Below the pieces are notes generated by a model, which made no database searches, had not been told where the DNA came from, and worked only from the letters and a program-made list of their open reading frames with translations. A stretch of 36,196 nt of DNA from positions 1 through 36,196 of the forward strand of contig JBKDGH010000154.1 in NCBI GenBank assembly GCA_046336655.1, given 5' to 3'. Position 1 is the first letter of the stretch. The number at the start of each line of letters is the position of its first letter. Shown here in pieces: positions 17,618 through 25,210 of this stretch. Source of the DNA: CANGTU01 sp046336655. GTDB lineage: Bacteria > Bacteroidota > Bacteroidia > Flavobacteriales_D > Sanyastnellaceae. A program made the translations under genes and the position numbers.

Positions 17618-19036
17618 ATGAGCACTACACGCACGCAGACCAGCGCACTGGTCACCATCATTTCTGTTTTTTTCTTCTGGGGTTTTGTTGCCGCGAGCAA
17701 TGACATTCTGATTCCGGTATTCAAAGGCGCGCTGGATTTAACGCAGGTGGAATCGCAGATGATCTCCTTTGCGTTTTATGTGGCCTATACGGTCGGCTCA
17801 CTGATCTATTTCGGGATCTCACGGATCAGCGGACAGGACATTCTCAACCGCATCGGATACCGAAATGGCTTGTCGCTGGGCCTGCTCATTTCAGCAGCCG
17901 GCACGCTCTTGTTTATTCCCGCAGCCAACTCGTCATCGTTTCCGCTGCTTATCACCGGTTTGTTTATCGTAGGCCTCGGTTTTTCGTTGCAACAAACAGC
18001 CGCGAACACCATTATGATTGTGCTGGGCGATCCTGCGAAAGCGTCACAGCGACTCAGCATGGCTGGTGGTATCAATAACATCGGCACCACCATCGGTCCG
18101 GTGATCATCGCCTTTGCCATTTTCGGTTCGGCCTCCAGCGCATCAACCACACTCGATCTGCAAAGTGTGAAATTGCCTTATATCGCACTGGGCATTGCCT
18201 TTGTGATTGTGGCGGCCATCTTTCGTTTCTCTTCTGTACCCGACCGCATTGAAGCCATTACCGGCGACACGGCCAAATCCACTGACGTGCGAAAGAGCCC
18301 GTTCGCTTATCCCCAACTCGTTCTGGGTATGATCGCCATCTTCGTTTACGTGGGTGTGGAGGTTTCCACCGCGAGCAACCTGCCTGAGTTCATGCGTATT
18401 CACCTCGGGATGGAGAGTCATCAGGTGGCGCCGTATGTCTCGCTCTTCTGGGCAAGTCTGATGATTGGCCGCTGGACCTCGGCTGCGGGCGCGTTCGGCA
18501 TTGGACCGGAGGCGCGCATGAAGCTCAACCTGGTGCTGCCCATCATTGCATTCTCCATTTTTCTGCTGGTGAATTTTATCGCAGGGTCGGATGTGACCAT
18601 TTTCTACCAGTATCTCTTTCTGGTGTTTGTGCTGATTGCTGCAGACAGCATCAGTGAGGGCAATCCTGTCCGTCAGTTGTTGCTTTACAGTATACTGGGC
18701 ATCGCTGCGCTGGTTACTGGCATCTTCGCCACAGGCGTGATCAGTGCCTACTCATTCATCGCGGTAGGGCTGTTCTGCAGCACGCTGTGGCCGTGCATTT
18801 TCACCATTGCCATTCATGACTTAGGCAAACACACCAATGAAGGCGCAAGCCTGCTCATCATGATGATCATGGGTGGTGGCTTTGTAAGTCTGCTGCAGGG
18901 ATACCTCGCGGATGATGCATTGCTCGGCATTCAGCATTCGTATTGGGTGGGTGTAGTGTGTTTTGCGTACCTCGCATTCTATGCGTGGCGCATGCGCGGG
19001 ATGACGTTCACTGATGTCAAAGCCGTCGGACATTAA
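17618..19036 (+). CDS. FHS-family sugar MFS permease (fucose/glucose/galactose:H+ symporter type)
   Basis: This 472-residue protein has 12 predicted membrane helices of the major facilitator superfamily. The first helix pattern FFFWGFVAASNDILIPVFKG with the downstream YFGISRISG loop is characteristic of the FHS (FucP/GluP) family, which imports L-fucose, glucose or galactose with protons. An Asn-Asp pair in helix 1 (N28-D29 region) is a conserved substrate/proton element in this family. Another family-like segment is GLFCSTLWPCIFTIAIHDLG. No sugar-catabolic gene is adjacent, so the substrate is open. queG starts 18 nt after it and is probably cotranscribed, an association without obvious functional logic. 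Confidence 0.9.
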   Translation: MSTTRTQTSALVTIISVFFFWGFVAASNDILIPVFKGALDLTQVESQMISFAFYVAYTVGSLIYFGISRISGQDILNRIGYRNGLSLGLLISAAGTLLFIPAANSSSFPLLITGLFIVGLGFSLQQTAANTIMIVLGDPAKASQRLSMAGGINNIGTTIGPVIIAFAIFGSASSASTTLDLQSVKLPYIALGIAFVIVAAIFRFSSVPDRIEAITGDTAKSTDVRKSPFAYPQLVLGMIAIFVYVGVEVSTASNLPEFMRIHLGMESHQVAPYVSLFWASLMIGRWTSAAGAFGIGPEARMKLNLVLPIIAFSIFLLVNFIAGSDVTIFYQYLFLVFVLIAADSISEGNPVRQLLLYSILGIAALVTGIFATGVISAYSFIAVGLFCSTLWPCIFTIAIHDLGKHTNEGASLLIMMIMGGGFVSLLQGYLADDALLGIQHSYWVGVVCFAYLAFYAWRMRGMTFTDVKAVGH

Positions 19037-19054
19037 TCGGAATATGTGGCGTCC

Positions 19055-19966
19055 ATGTCATCTGCAGTGATAAAATCCATAGCGCGTGAGTTGGGGTTTT
19101 CCTTCTGCGGAATTGCAAAGGCGGATTTTCTCGCGGACGAAGCGCCGCGCCTGGAGCAATGGCTGAAGGAGGGAAGGCACGGACGCATGCAGTGGATGGA
19201 AAATCATTTCGATAAACGGCTCGATCCACGCCTTTTGGTGCCCGGTGCAAAGTCAGTCGTTTCGCTGCTCTACAATTACTTTCCTGACCGCACGCAAACG
19301 GATCCCGCTGCGCCTAAAATTTCACGCTATGCCTACGGCGAGGATTACCACGATGTGATCCGCGACAAGCTGAAGGAAATGCTCGACCGGATTCAGGAGA
19401 AAGCCGGACAGGTGGAAGGCCGCGTGTTTGTGGACAGTGCCCCTGTTATGGATAAGGCGTGGGCAGCCCGTGCCGGACTTGGCTGGCAAGGCAAGCACAC
19501 AAACCTGATCAACAAAGGCCACGGATCGTATTTCTTCATTGCTGAGCTGATCATTGATCTGGAACTCGAACCTGACGGCCCTGTGACTGATCACTGCGGC
19601 ACTTGCACCGCATGCATTGATGCGTGTCCCACCGATGCCATCATTGCCCCGTATGTGCTCGACGCGTCGAGGTGCATCTCTTATCTTACTATTGAATTGC
19701 GCGAGGCACTTCCGGAAGAGTTCAAAGGCAGAATGGAAGGATGGGCATTTGGCTGCGACATCTGTCAGGAGGTATGTCCATGGAACCGGTTTTCCACTCC
19801 TCACAACGAGCCGCGTTTCTCCGGCGGCAAGGTGCCTGAGCTCACTTCGCGTGAGTGGAAAGAAATGACCCGCGAGGTGTTCACCGAAGTGTTTTCAAAG
19901 AGTGCTGTGAAGCGCACGAAGTACGAGGGACTTATGCGCAACATTGCGTTCCTGAGTGATGACTGA
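19055..19966 (+). CDS. queG: Epoxyqueuosine reductase QueG
   Basis: This is a 303-residue protein from the ATG at 19055; a GTG nine bases upstream would add only three residues. QueG is a cobalamin- and FeS-dependent enzyme that performs the last step of queuosine synthesis at tRNA wobble position 34. Two [4Fe-4S] ligand sets are visible: CGTCTACIDACP plus a later Cys in the RCISYL segment, and CDICQEVCPWN. The DSAPVMDKAWAARAGLGWQGKH segment is the family's signature around the catalytic Asp. No other queuosine gene is in the window. It is likely cotranscribed with the permease upstream. Its 3' end lies inside a perfect 10-bp hairpin. Confidence 0.96.
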   Translation: MSSAVIKSIARELGFSFCGIAKADFLADEAPRLEQWLKEGRHGRMQWMENHFDKRLDPRLLVPGAKSVVSLLYNYFPDRTQTDPAAPKISRYAYGEDYHDVIRDKLKEMLDRIQEKAGQVEGRVFVDSAPVMDKAWAARAGLGWQGKHTNLINKGHGSYFFIAELIIDLELEPDGPVTDHCGTCTACIDACPTDAIIAPYVLDASRCISYLTIELREALPEEFKGRMEGWAFGCDICQEVCPWNRFSTPHNEPRFSGGKVPELTSREWKEMTREVFTEVFSKSAVKRTKYEGLMRNIAFLSDD

Positions 19967-19976
19967 ATCACTCAGG
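19951..19976. terminator. Bidirectional terminator hairpin overlapping the queG stop codon
   Basis: CCTGAGTGAT (19951-19960) and ATCACTCAGG (19967-19976) pair perfectly over 10 bp; the 6-nt loop GACTGA contains the queG stop. The asmA-like stop is 5 bp further on. On the + strand it is followed by TGATTTATTTC. It probably ends transcription from both sides of this 14-bp junction. Confidence 0.7.
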
Positions 19977-19980
19977 TGAT

Positions 19981-22900
19981 TTATTTCTTCCGCTCTTTCT
20001 TCTGTTTTTCCAGTGTGATCTTGTAGTCTTCCGGAGTGCCCTTTACACGCACATTCACGAAGCGTGTGCGCTTGTTGGGATCGGCACTCTGTATTTCGTC
20101 TACCTGATCCTCCGGCACTTCTTCTTTATTTCGTCCAAAGAGCTTGGAGGATGCCGCTTCGGTGACCATTTTCCACGGAATGCGCATGTAGTAATCCATG
20201 TTCAGATTCATGTCCTGCGTACCGCTGATCTCCATGTATCCGATGGAGCTGTTGATCGCCATATTGGGTATTGTCAGCACGCCCTGCTTGAAGTTGAGCG
20301 TATTGGACAACGTGTCGAAGCGCACACTCTTAAGGTTCTTGTTGGAGAAATAATCAGCCATGTAATCGAATAAGGCGTAGCGTTCGAGACGCCCGTCAGT
20401 AATCTCAAGCTCAATGTCCATATCGGAATCATCAATCTTGGGCACCAGGTCGGTGTGCATGTGGATTTTTCCGGTGACTCGTCCGGTAAGGCGTCCGTGC
20501 AGGTTTTCAGACACGAGATGATCCTGTCCGAAGTTATCGAATTTGATCATGAGTTTGTCGAGGTCCACGTTGGTCAGGCGCATGTCCGGACTGAAATAGA
20601 TCTTCTTCGGATTGCTTCCGTTGAAATAGCCAGTGAGGTCAATGGCGCCATCAGCAGCTTCGAGATGTCCCTCATCGATGTAGAGATAATGCTCCGGAGT
20701 AGTGCGCATTTTCATGCGGAACTGATGAATCAGGTACTTGTGGTAATTGAGATGATCAATCTTCACATCAAACGTCATGTGCGTGAAGGGCAGCTCGTAG
20801 AAATTGAACACGGTATCGTGATCCACGGGTGCAGTGGAGTTGGCGGGAGGAGGAGTCCATGCAAATAGTTCGTCGAAGTCTAGGCGAGACGAGGTGAGTG
20901 CGAAGTGGTTATCCCGCTTTCGCAATGCCTCATCATCTCCAAGATACCAGTGCATCGTCGTTTTGAAGTCCGACTTGCCGATTTTACCTGAGAAGTCTTC
21001 TACTATGAGATGGTGGTCTTCGTAATGTACACGACCATTAAACCGCTCCAATGCCATCGGGTGAATTTTGAGCTTGCCGTTGAAGCGATCGAGCATCAGG
21101 TCAATGGATTGTAGGCCCTCTTTGAAGTGGAGATCCGTGAACCCATGGATATTCATATTGCGGATTTCTTCGTGCCTGTAGTCTTCAGGCACGTAGTTCG
21201 CTCCGCGGTAAGAGAAGATATCCTTCAGCTGCATGAGCTTGCTGTCAAGCGCAAACTCCAGCCGCGTGTCGCCTTCCGGATGCTCCATGAACCAGAGATC
21301 GTAGTGTGAGAGTTTTCCGTTGAAATGAAAATCACTTTCGTCAATCCATCCTCTGAAGTCAATCACGCGGAAGTCTTCTTTGTCAATGAGTACATCCGCA
21401 GAAAAGTCATGAAGGGTGTGCGGATAGTGATTCATTTTCGCGTACAGCTTGTCGATGAAGAATTCGCCGACGGGAAGATTGGGCGATTCCGTCATGGCTT
21501 TTGCAGAAGTGTTGAAATGAAGGTCGAGCGAGAGGTTATCAATCTGCTCATTGAATGACTTCAGTGAATCGGATCCGGTGAGCTCGTAGAGGTTGAGGCG
21601 CTTGCTCGTTATCTTCAGACTGGTTGTTACCGGAATATCGGTGTGATGGAGAATGGCCGGAAGATCACTGACTGAACCCGTAATGTCGAGATCCGACTCA
21701 CCTGCTTTCATGCGGAAGTAATCAATGCGCGCTTCGTGTCCATTGAGTTCAGCATAGAGGTCAATGTCGCGCACGGGCAGATCGTAAGTGGAAAGCTGAA
21801 AGTTCAGGTCTTCAATTTTCAGCTGGGTGAAGTATGATTCATTCAGTTTTTCGATACTGCGTTCAGGCTGTGTGAGGTCGATGATGTCGTGGAAATTCAT
21901 TGTGAGCACTATGCGTCCGCTGAACTCTTCCAGGTTTTTGATTTCAAAAAATTTCGCCAGAAAGTCGAGTTGAAAGTCGGAGTTAAGCTGGAGGTTGATG
22001 TCCGGGGAGTCAAAATTCTTCACTACGAGATTGCCGCTGAATGTTCCTGCCTCCGGGCGTGCCGAGAAGTCTTCCAGGCGAAACTCCATCGTGCTCGTAT
22101 TGCGCGCTGATCCGTTGGTAAAGAATCCGGAGAAGTTCAGTTCATCCAGCTTTTTATTGACTTTATAATTGTTCACGAATGCATTCTTGCATCCGAACCG
22201 TGCATTGATCAGTGGCATATGGCCGTTGGACGATGGGCCTGAAATGGAGGCTTCGAAAAACACATCGCCGGCGTTTTCATATTTCTGCAAGGTGGGAATG
22301 AGGTCATCCGGCGCCATGGCGATGAAGAGATCGAAGTTCGGCTTGGATCCGTCGAACCGAAGGTTGACGTCCATGTCGTTGTTGAAATCGATGGCTCCCT
22401 GAGCATTGAGTTCTGCGCCTTCGATAAGCACCTTGGTAGGTGCAATATTCAGAATGCCTTCTTTTGAATAATAATCCAGTTCGGTGTCCAGTTCAATGGT
22501 CTTGTGCTTGAGAAAAGTGGTATCTCCGTTTTGCACGAGACTGAGTTCCACTTCCGCATCCAATCCGGTGAGAATGTGATTGCCATCGGTTTTGAACTTT
22601 GAAGTGGCTTTCACCACGTAAGCATCAAGAGTCATTGAATCAGCCAGCGTATGCTTGCTGATGTCCACATGATCGAGCTGGATGCGCTTGAGGTTCAGAT
22701 GAAATTCTTCTTCCACATCCTCAATTTCATGCGTGGTGGCGAAGGCTTTCATGACGTTGTATTCACCGTCCGGATAGAGCACCAGGTCAATGCGTCCATC
22801 CTTGAGCTTGATGGATTTGATTTCCATTTTGCCTGCGATAATGGTCCACAGGTCAAAGCCCACGTAGACGTCGGATACATCGAGCACTGGTGCTTCTGCG

Positions 22901-23157
22901 GTATCCTTGTTTTCATACACGCGAAGTCCTTCGAGGTCAATGGAGATGTAAGGAAAATTGGCGAACAGGGAGATGTGGGACTCGCGCAGTTCTACCCGCC
23001 CGGCAAAATCAGCATTCATGGTGGAGATTACTTCTCGCACAATCTTGTCCTGATTGGCGTAAAGCAATCCAATACACACGGCAATGAGTACCAGTGGAAT
23101 GGTGAGGGTCCAAGCTATGATGCGGATCCACCGTGATTTTTTGCGCTTTTCAGACAT
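19981..23157 (-). CDS. AsmA-like large envelope protein
   Basis: The 1058-residue protein has one N-terminal membrane anchor (about residues 12-34, after a basic KRKKSRWIR start). A very long periplasmic part follows, made of repeated beta-strand stretches. AsmA-like features include the N-terminal ISLFANFPYISIDLEGLRVYE segment and a C-terminal region with DLVPKIDDSDMDIELEITDGRLERYA and NTLNFKQGVLTIPNMAI. Proteins of this superfamily (AsmA, TamB, YhdP) are thought to form hydrophobic grooves that carry phospholipids between membranes; for the Bacteroidota members this is inference. The C-terminus is basic (KKERKK). The start is supported by a -7 element 4 nt upstream. Confidence 0.88.
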   Translation of the reverse strand: MSEKRKKSRWIRIIAWTLTIPLVLIAVCIGLLYANQDKIVREVISTMNADFAGRVELRESHISLFANFPYISIDLEGLRVYENKDTAEAPVLDVSDVYVGFDLWTIIAGKMEIKSIKLKDGRIDLVLYPDGEYNVMKAFATTHEIEDVEEEFHLNLKRIQLDHVDISKHTLADSMTLDAYVVKATSKFKTDGNHILTGLDAEVELSLVQNGDTTFLKHKTIELDTELDYYSKEGILNIAPTKVLIEGAELNAQGAIDFNNDMDVNLRFDGSKPNFDLFIAMAPDDLIPTLQKYENAGDVFFEASISGPSSNGHMPLINARFGCKNAFVNNYKVNKKLDELNFSGFFTNGSARNTSTMEFRLEDFSARPEAGTFSGNLVVKNFDSPDINLQLNSDFQLDFLAKFFEIKNLEEFSGRIVLTMNFHDIIDLTQPERSIEKLNESYFTQLKIEDLNFQLSTYDLPVRDIDLYAELNGHEARIDYFRMKAGESDLDITGSVSDLPAILHHTDIPVTTSLKITSKRLNLYELTGSDSLKSFNEQIDNLSLDLHFNTSAKAMTESPNLPVGEFFIDKLYAKMNHYPHTLHDFSADVLIDKEDFRVIDFRGWIDESDFHFNGKLSHYDLWFMEHPEGDTRLEFALDSKLMQLKDIFSYRGANYVPEDYRHEEIRNMNIHGFTDLHFKEGLQSIDLMLDRFNGKLKIHPMALERFNGRVHYEDHHLIVEDFSGKIGKSDFKTTMHWYLGDDEALRKRDNHFALTSSRLDFDELFAWTPPPANSTAPVDHDTVFNFYELPFTHMTFDVKIDHLNYHKYLIHQFRMKMRTTPEHYLYIDEGHLEAADGAIDLTGYFNGSNPKKIYFSPDMRLTNVDLDKLMIKFDNFGQDHLVSENLHGRLTGRVTGKIHMHTDLVPKIDDSDMDIELEITDGRLERYALFDYMADYFSNKNLKSVRFDTLSNTLNFKQGVLTIPNMAINSSIGYMEISGTQDMNLNMDYYMRIPWKMVTEAASSKLFGRNKEEVPEDQVDEIQSADPNKRTRFVNVRVKGTPEDYKITLEKQKKERKK

Positions 23158-23161
23158 GTGG

Positions 23162-23169
23162 CGAAAATA
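23162..23169 (-). promoter_or_regulatory. -7 promoter element TATTTTCG for the AsmA-like gene, predicting a leaderless mRNA
   Basis: On the minus strand TATTTTCG is followed by CCAC and the ATG at 23157, the same 4-nt spacing seen for ruvB and aminopeptidase P. Transcription would start at about the ATG itself. No -33 TTG is obvious. Confidence 0.55.
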
Positions 23170-23232
23170 GAATGAGACACGGCGAACAGAGGAATTCTTT
23201 GCTCCCCGATATCCTCGTGCTGCACCATTGAA

Positions 23233-23255
23233 AAAGCCGGCTCTGAGCCGGCTTT
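23233..23255 (-). terminator. Rho-independent terminator of the 64-residue protein gene
   Basis: AAAGCCGGCT (23233-23242) and AGCCGGCTTT (23246-23255) form a perfect 10-bp stem with a CTG loop. Read on the minus strand it is followed by a TTTTT run, and it starts 19 nt after the stop at 23275. It also insulates the downstream AsmA-like promoter. Confidence 0.8.
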
Positions 23256-23274
23256 GTGGGGGTTCAACTTGATT

Positions 23275-23469
23275 TTACTTCATCATGACCGCCGCAAAGG
23301 AGGCGATGATGATTTCCCGGTAGCGATTTCCGAAGGTCTCCAGGCACCAATGTCTGAACTGCACTAATTCCTCGCCGCTCAGCCATCGAATGGCTTTCTG
23401 AAGTTCCTTCCGGAATAAGAACCGGTCGAAGCTCACTTTGGTGAGCACTTCCTTACAAAAGTCTAACAT
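23275..23469 (-). CDS. Small conserved-looking helical protein, 64 residues, function unknown
   Basis: The ATG at 23469 gives a 64-residue protein beginning MLDFCKEVL, with sequence pattern KVSFD-x-x-LF-x-KEL-x-K-x-x-x-W-L-x-x-E-E. I recall similar short unnamed proteins in Bacteroidota but cannot give a name. It is Lys/Arg- and aromatic-rich and predicted mostly helical, with a hydrophobic C-terminus (IIIASFAAVMM). Longer starts at 23499 and 23553 exist in frame, but the added residues are coded by A-rich sequence that looks like leader. It has its own strong terminator. I see no clear promoter element upstream. Confidence 0.65.
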   Translation of the reverse strand: MLDFCKEVLTKVSFDRFLFRKELQKAIRWLSGEELVQFRHWCLETFGNRYREIIIASFAAVMMK

Positions 23470-23720
23470 GGTTAAAAAAGATGGTTTCGTTAAACGCATT
23501 CCGAAGTTCGGATTTTTTTTCGCTCCTTCTCTCAACTTTTCATCCACATTCACATTGTTTATGTCTTGTGAAATGCCCGCTGCGTCGAAAAGTCCCGCGA
23601 AAACAAAAAACGGGCACGGGGGTAATTATTGCTTCCTGACCCGCATTTTTTGGCTGGGTATGATCGCTCAAAAACCCGGCCACGGCTGACTCAAGTCATC
23701 TGTCTCTGAATCCGATGGTG
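23470..23720. other. Non-coding interval between the small protein and trhO promoter
   Basis: The 317-nt gap between the two divergent starts (23470-23786) is the only stretch over 300 bases without an assigned gene. It holds homopolymer runs (A6 at 23475, T8 near 23511, A6 near 23606). It also contains a near-palindrome TCCGAAGTTCGGA followed by the T8 run, with too small a loop to call a terminator. I see no convincing open frame or structured RNA. The trhO promoter element at 23721 forms its right edge. Confidence 0.5.
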
Positions 23721-23728
23721 TATTTTTG
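23721..23728 (+). promoter_or_regulatory. -7 promoter element TATTTTTG for trhO
   Basis: TATTTTTG is a perfect TAnnTTTG match, 58 nt before the trhO ATG, so the leader would be about 50 nt. TATAATCT at 23767 is a poorer alternative nearer the start. Confidence 0.4.
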
Positions 23729-23786
23729 CCGTGTAAAATCCTGCTGCGGCGTGGGTTTTTCGGACGTATAATCTGCACTTGTACCG

Positions 23787-24854
23787 ATGAAAAAGCTCTA
23801 CAATACCGTGGACAAGAAGGTTCTGAGGGAACAAATTGCGCATCAGGCCGAGCCAAGGCGCACAGTGTCGTTCTACACCTATTTCCCCATCCGGAATCCT
23901 TCTTTCTTCCGCGATTATCTCTATCTCCACTGGGATCAGTTCGGCGTACTCGGACGTACCTATATCGCCTCTGAAGGCATCAATGCTCAGATCAGCGTGC
24001 CCGAGCGCAATTTCGAAGCATTTCGCGATCACTTGTTCTCCATCTCCTTCCTCAATGGAGTTCGCCTCAATCTGGCGGTGGAGGACGACAGTAAGTCGTT
24101 TTATGCGCTCAAGGTGAAGCTGCGCAAGAAAATCGTCGCCGACGGCATCGAGGATCCTGCGTTCAATCCGTCCGATACAGGTGTTCATCTGAAGGCGGAG
24201 GACTTCAACCGGCTGACCTCCGAACCTGACACCATCCTCATTGATATGCGTAACCACTACGAAAGTGAGGTCGGGCATTTCAAAGGGGCCATTTGTCCGG
24301 ACGCCGATACCTTCCGCGAGGAAATCGCCATGGTGGAGGAGATGCTCAAGGGCAAGGAAGACAAGAATATCGTGATGTACTGCACAGGCGGCATCCGGTG
24401 TGAAAAGGCTTCAGCGTACCTCAAGCACCAGGGATTTCCGCACGTCCACCAGCTCGAGGGCGGCATCATTAAGTACGCCCGGGATGTGAAGGAGCGCGGA
24501 CTTGAGAACCGGTTTCTGGGTGTCAACTTTGTATTCGATGAGCGACTGGCGGAGCGCATCTCCGAAGATGTCATTGCACACTGTCACCAGTGCGGAACAC
24601 CCTTCGATCACCATACCAACTGTGTGAATGAAGGCTGCCACGTGCTCTTTATTCAGTGCGATGCGTGTAAGGCGAAGTATGAGAACTGCTGCTCCACGGA
24701 GTGCCAGGAAACCATCCACCTTCCCGAAGAGGAACAGCGGGCCCGCCGCAAAGGACGCCCTGCCGGACGCAATGTGTACCGCAAGGGTCGCAGCGAAAAG
24801 CTGTTGTTCAAAATGCATGGTGTAAAAGTCGCAGACACCCCTGCCGGATCATAG
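23787..24854 (+). CDS. trhO: tRNA uridine(34) hydroxylase TrhO (rhodanese family)
   Basis: This 355-residue protein (YceA/TrhO family) catalyses oxygen-dependent hydroxylation of wobble uridine 34 to 5-hydroxyuridine in tRNAs, the first step toward mo5U/cmo5U-type modification. It has an N-terminal acylphosphatase-like domain (to ~residue 110, with GRTYIASEGINAQIS) and a rhodanese domain (~residues 135-230) with active-site loop C199-TGGIRC-205. The Cys-rich C-terminal region has CHQCGTPFDHHTNC, then CDACKAKYENCCSTEC, which looks like a zinc-binding module, and a basic tail. The ATG at 23787 matches family N-termini. The 105-residue secreted protein gene starts 36 nt later on the same strand. 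Confidence 0.93.
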   Translation: MKKLYNTVDKKVLREQIAHQAEPRRTVSFYTYFPIRNPSFFRDYLYLHWDQFGVLGRTYIASEGINAQISVPERNFEAFRDHLFSISFLNGVRLNLAVEDDSKSFYALKVKLRKKIVADGIEDPAFNPSDTGVHLKAEDFNRLTSEPDTILIDMRNHYESEVGHFKGAICPDADTFREEIAMVEEMLKGKEDKNIVMYCTGGIRCEKASAYLKHQGFPHVHQLEGGIIKYARDVKERGLENRFLGVNFVFDERLAERISEDVIAHCHQCGTPFDHHTNCVNEGCHVLFIQCDACKAKYENCCSTECQETIHLPEEEQRARRKGRPAGRNVYRKGRSEKLLFKMHGVKVADTPAGS

Positions 24855-24890
24855 CCGCGCAGGCGCACTTTTGGGACCTGTTCAGTTCCC

Positions 24891-25208
24891 ATGAAGCACC
24901 TTCTATCCCTCGTTTTCGGATTGCTGGCATACAGTGCAATGGCGCAGTCCGCAAACTGTCAAATCAGCCTGCATCAGGAGTCATTTGCAGCAACAGACAC
25001 CATCCGGTTTGAAGTAAAAATCAATACGGACAGTGAACTCGAGGTTTCGGTTTACGGCAGCGAAAAAATGTTGCATCACACCACCGATCAGTTGCGCGCC
25101 GGGGAGCATACCTACAGAGTAGTGCCCGGCGATGCACAGCCCGGAAAATACTTCATCCTGATTACCGGAGAGGGTATACGCGAGGAACGGACCTTCAGGC
25201 TGCGCTGA
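24891..25208 (+). CDS. Small secreted protein, 105 residues, function unknown
   Basis: The product has a clear signal peptide (MKHLLSLVFGLLAYSAMAQ, cleavage after AMA or AQ). The mature part is about 86 residues with alternating strands (TIRFEVKINTDSELEVSVYG ... HTYRVVPGDAQPGKYFILI), like a single Ig-like or FlgD-like beta-sandwich, the fold also used by T9SS sorting domains. It is too short to be a typical T9SS cargo with its own passenger; it consists essentially of only the sandwich. CACTTTTG (24866-24873), one mismatch from the -7 element, may give it a transcript apart from trhO. It converges on aminopeptidase P with 2 bp between stop codons. Confidence 0.75.
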   Translation: MKHLLSLVFGLLAYSAMAQSANCQISLHQESFAATDTIRFEVKINTDSELEVSVYGSEKMLHHTTDQLRAGEHTYRVVPGDAQPGKYFILITGEGIREERTFRLR

Positions 25209-25210
25209 GA

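Noticed and set aside
17618..19036. Fucose utilisation locus
   Set aside because: Only the permease is present; no fucose isomerase, kinase or aldolase gene is nearby, so the substrate is left open.
23492..23519. TCCGAAGTTCGGA followed by eight T, terminator-like
   Set aside because: The loop would be one to three bases and the stem only 4-5 bp; no + strand gene ends there.
23470..23786. Possible structured RNA (tmRNA, riboswitch) in the largest gap
   Set aside because: No tmRNA ends, tag frame or known riboswitch core can be seen; only homopolymer runs and a promoter-like element.
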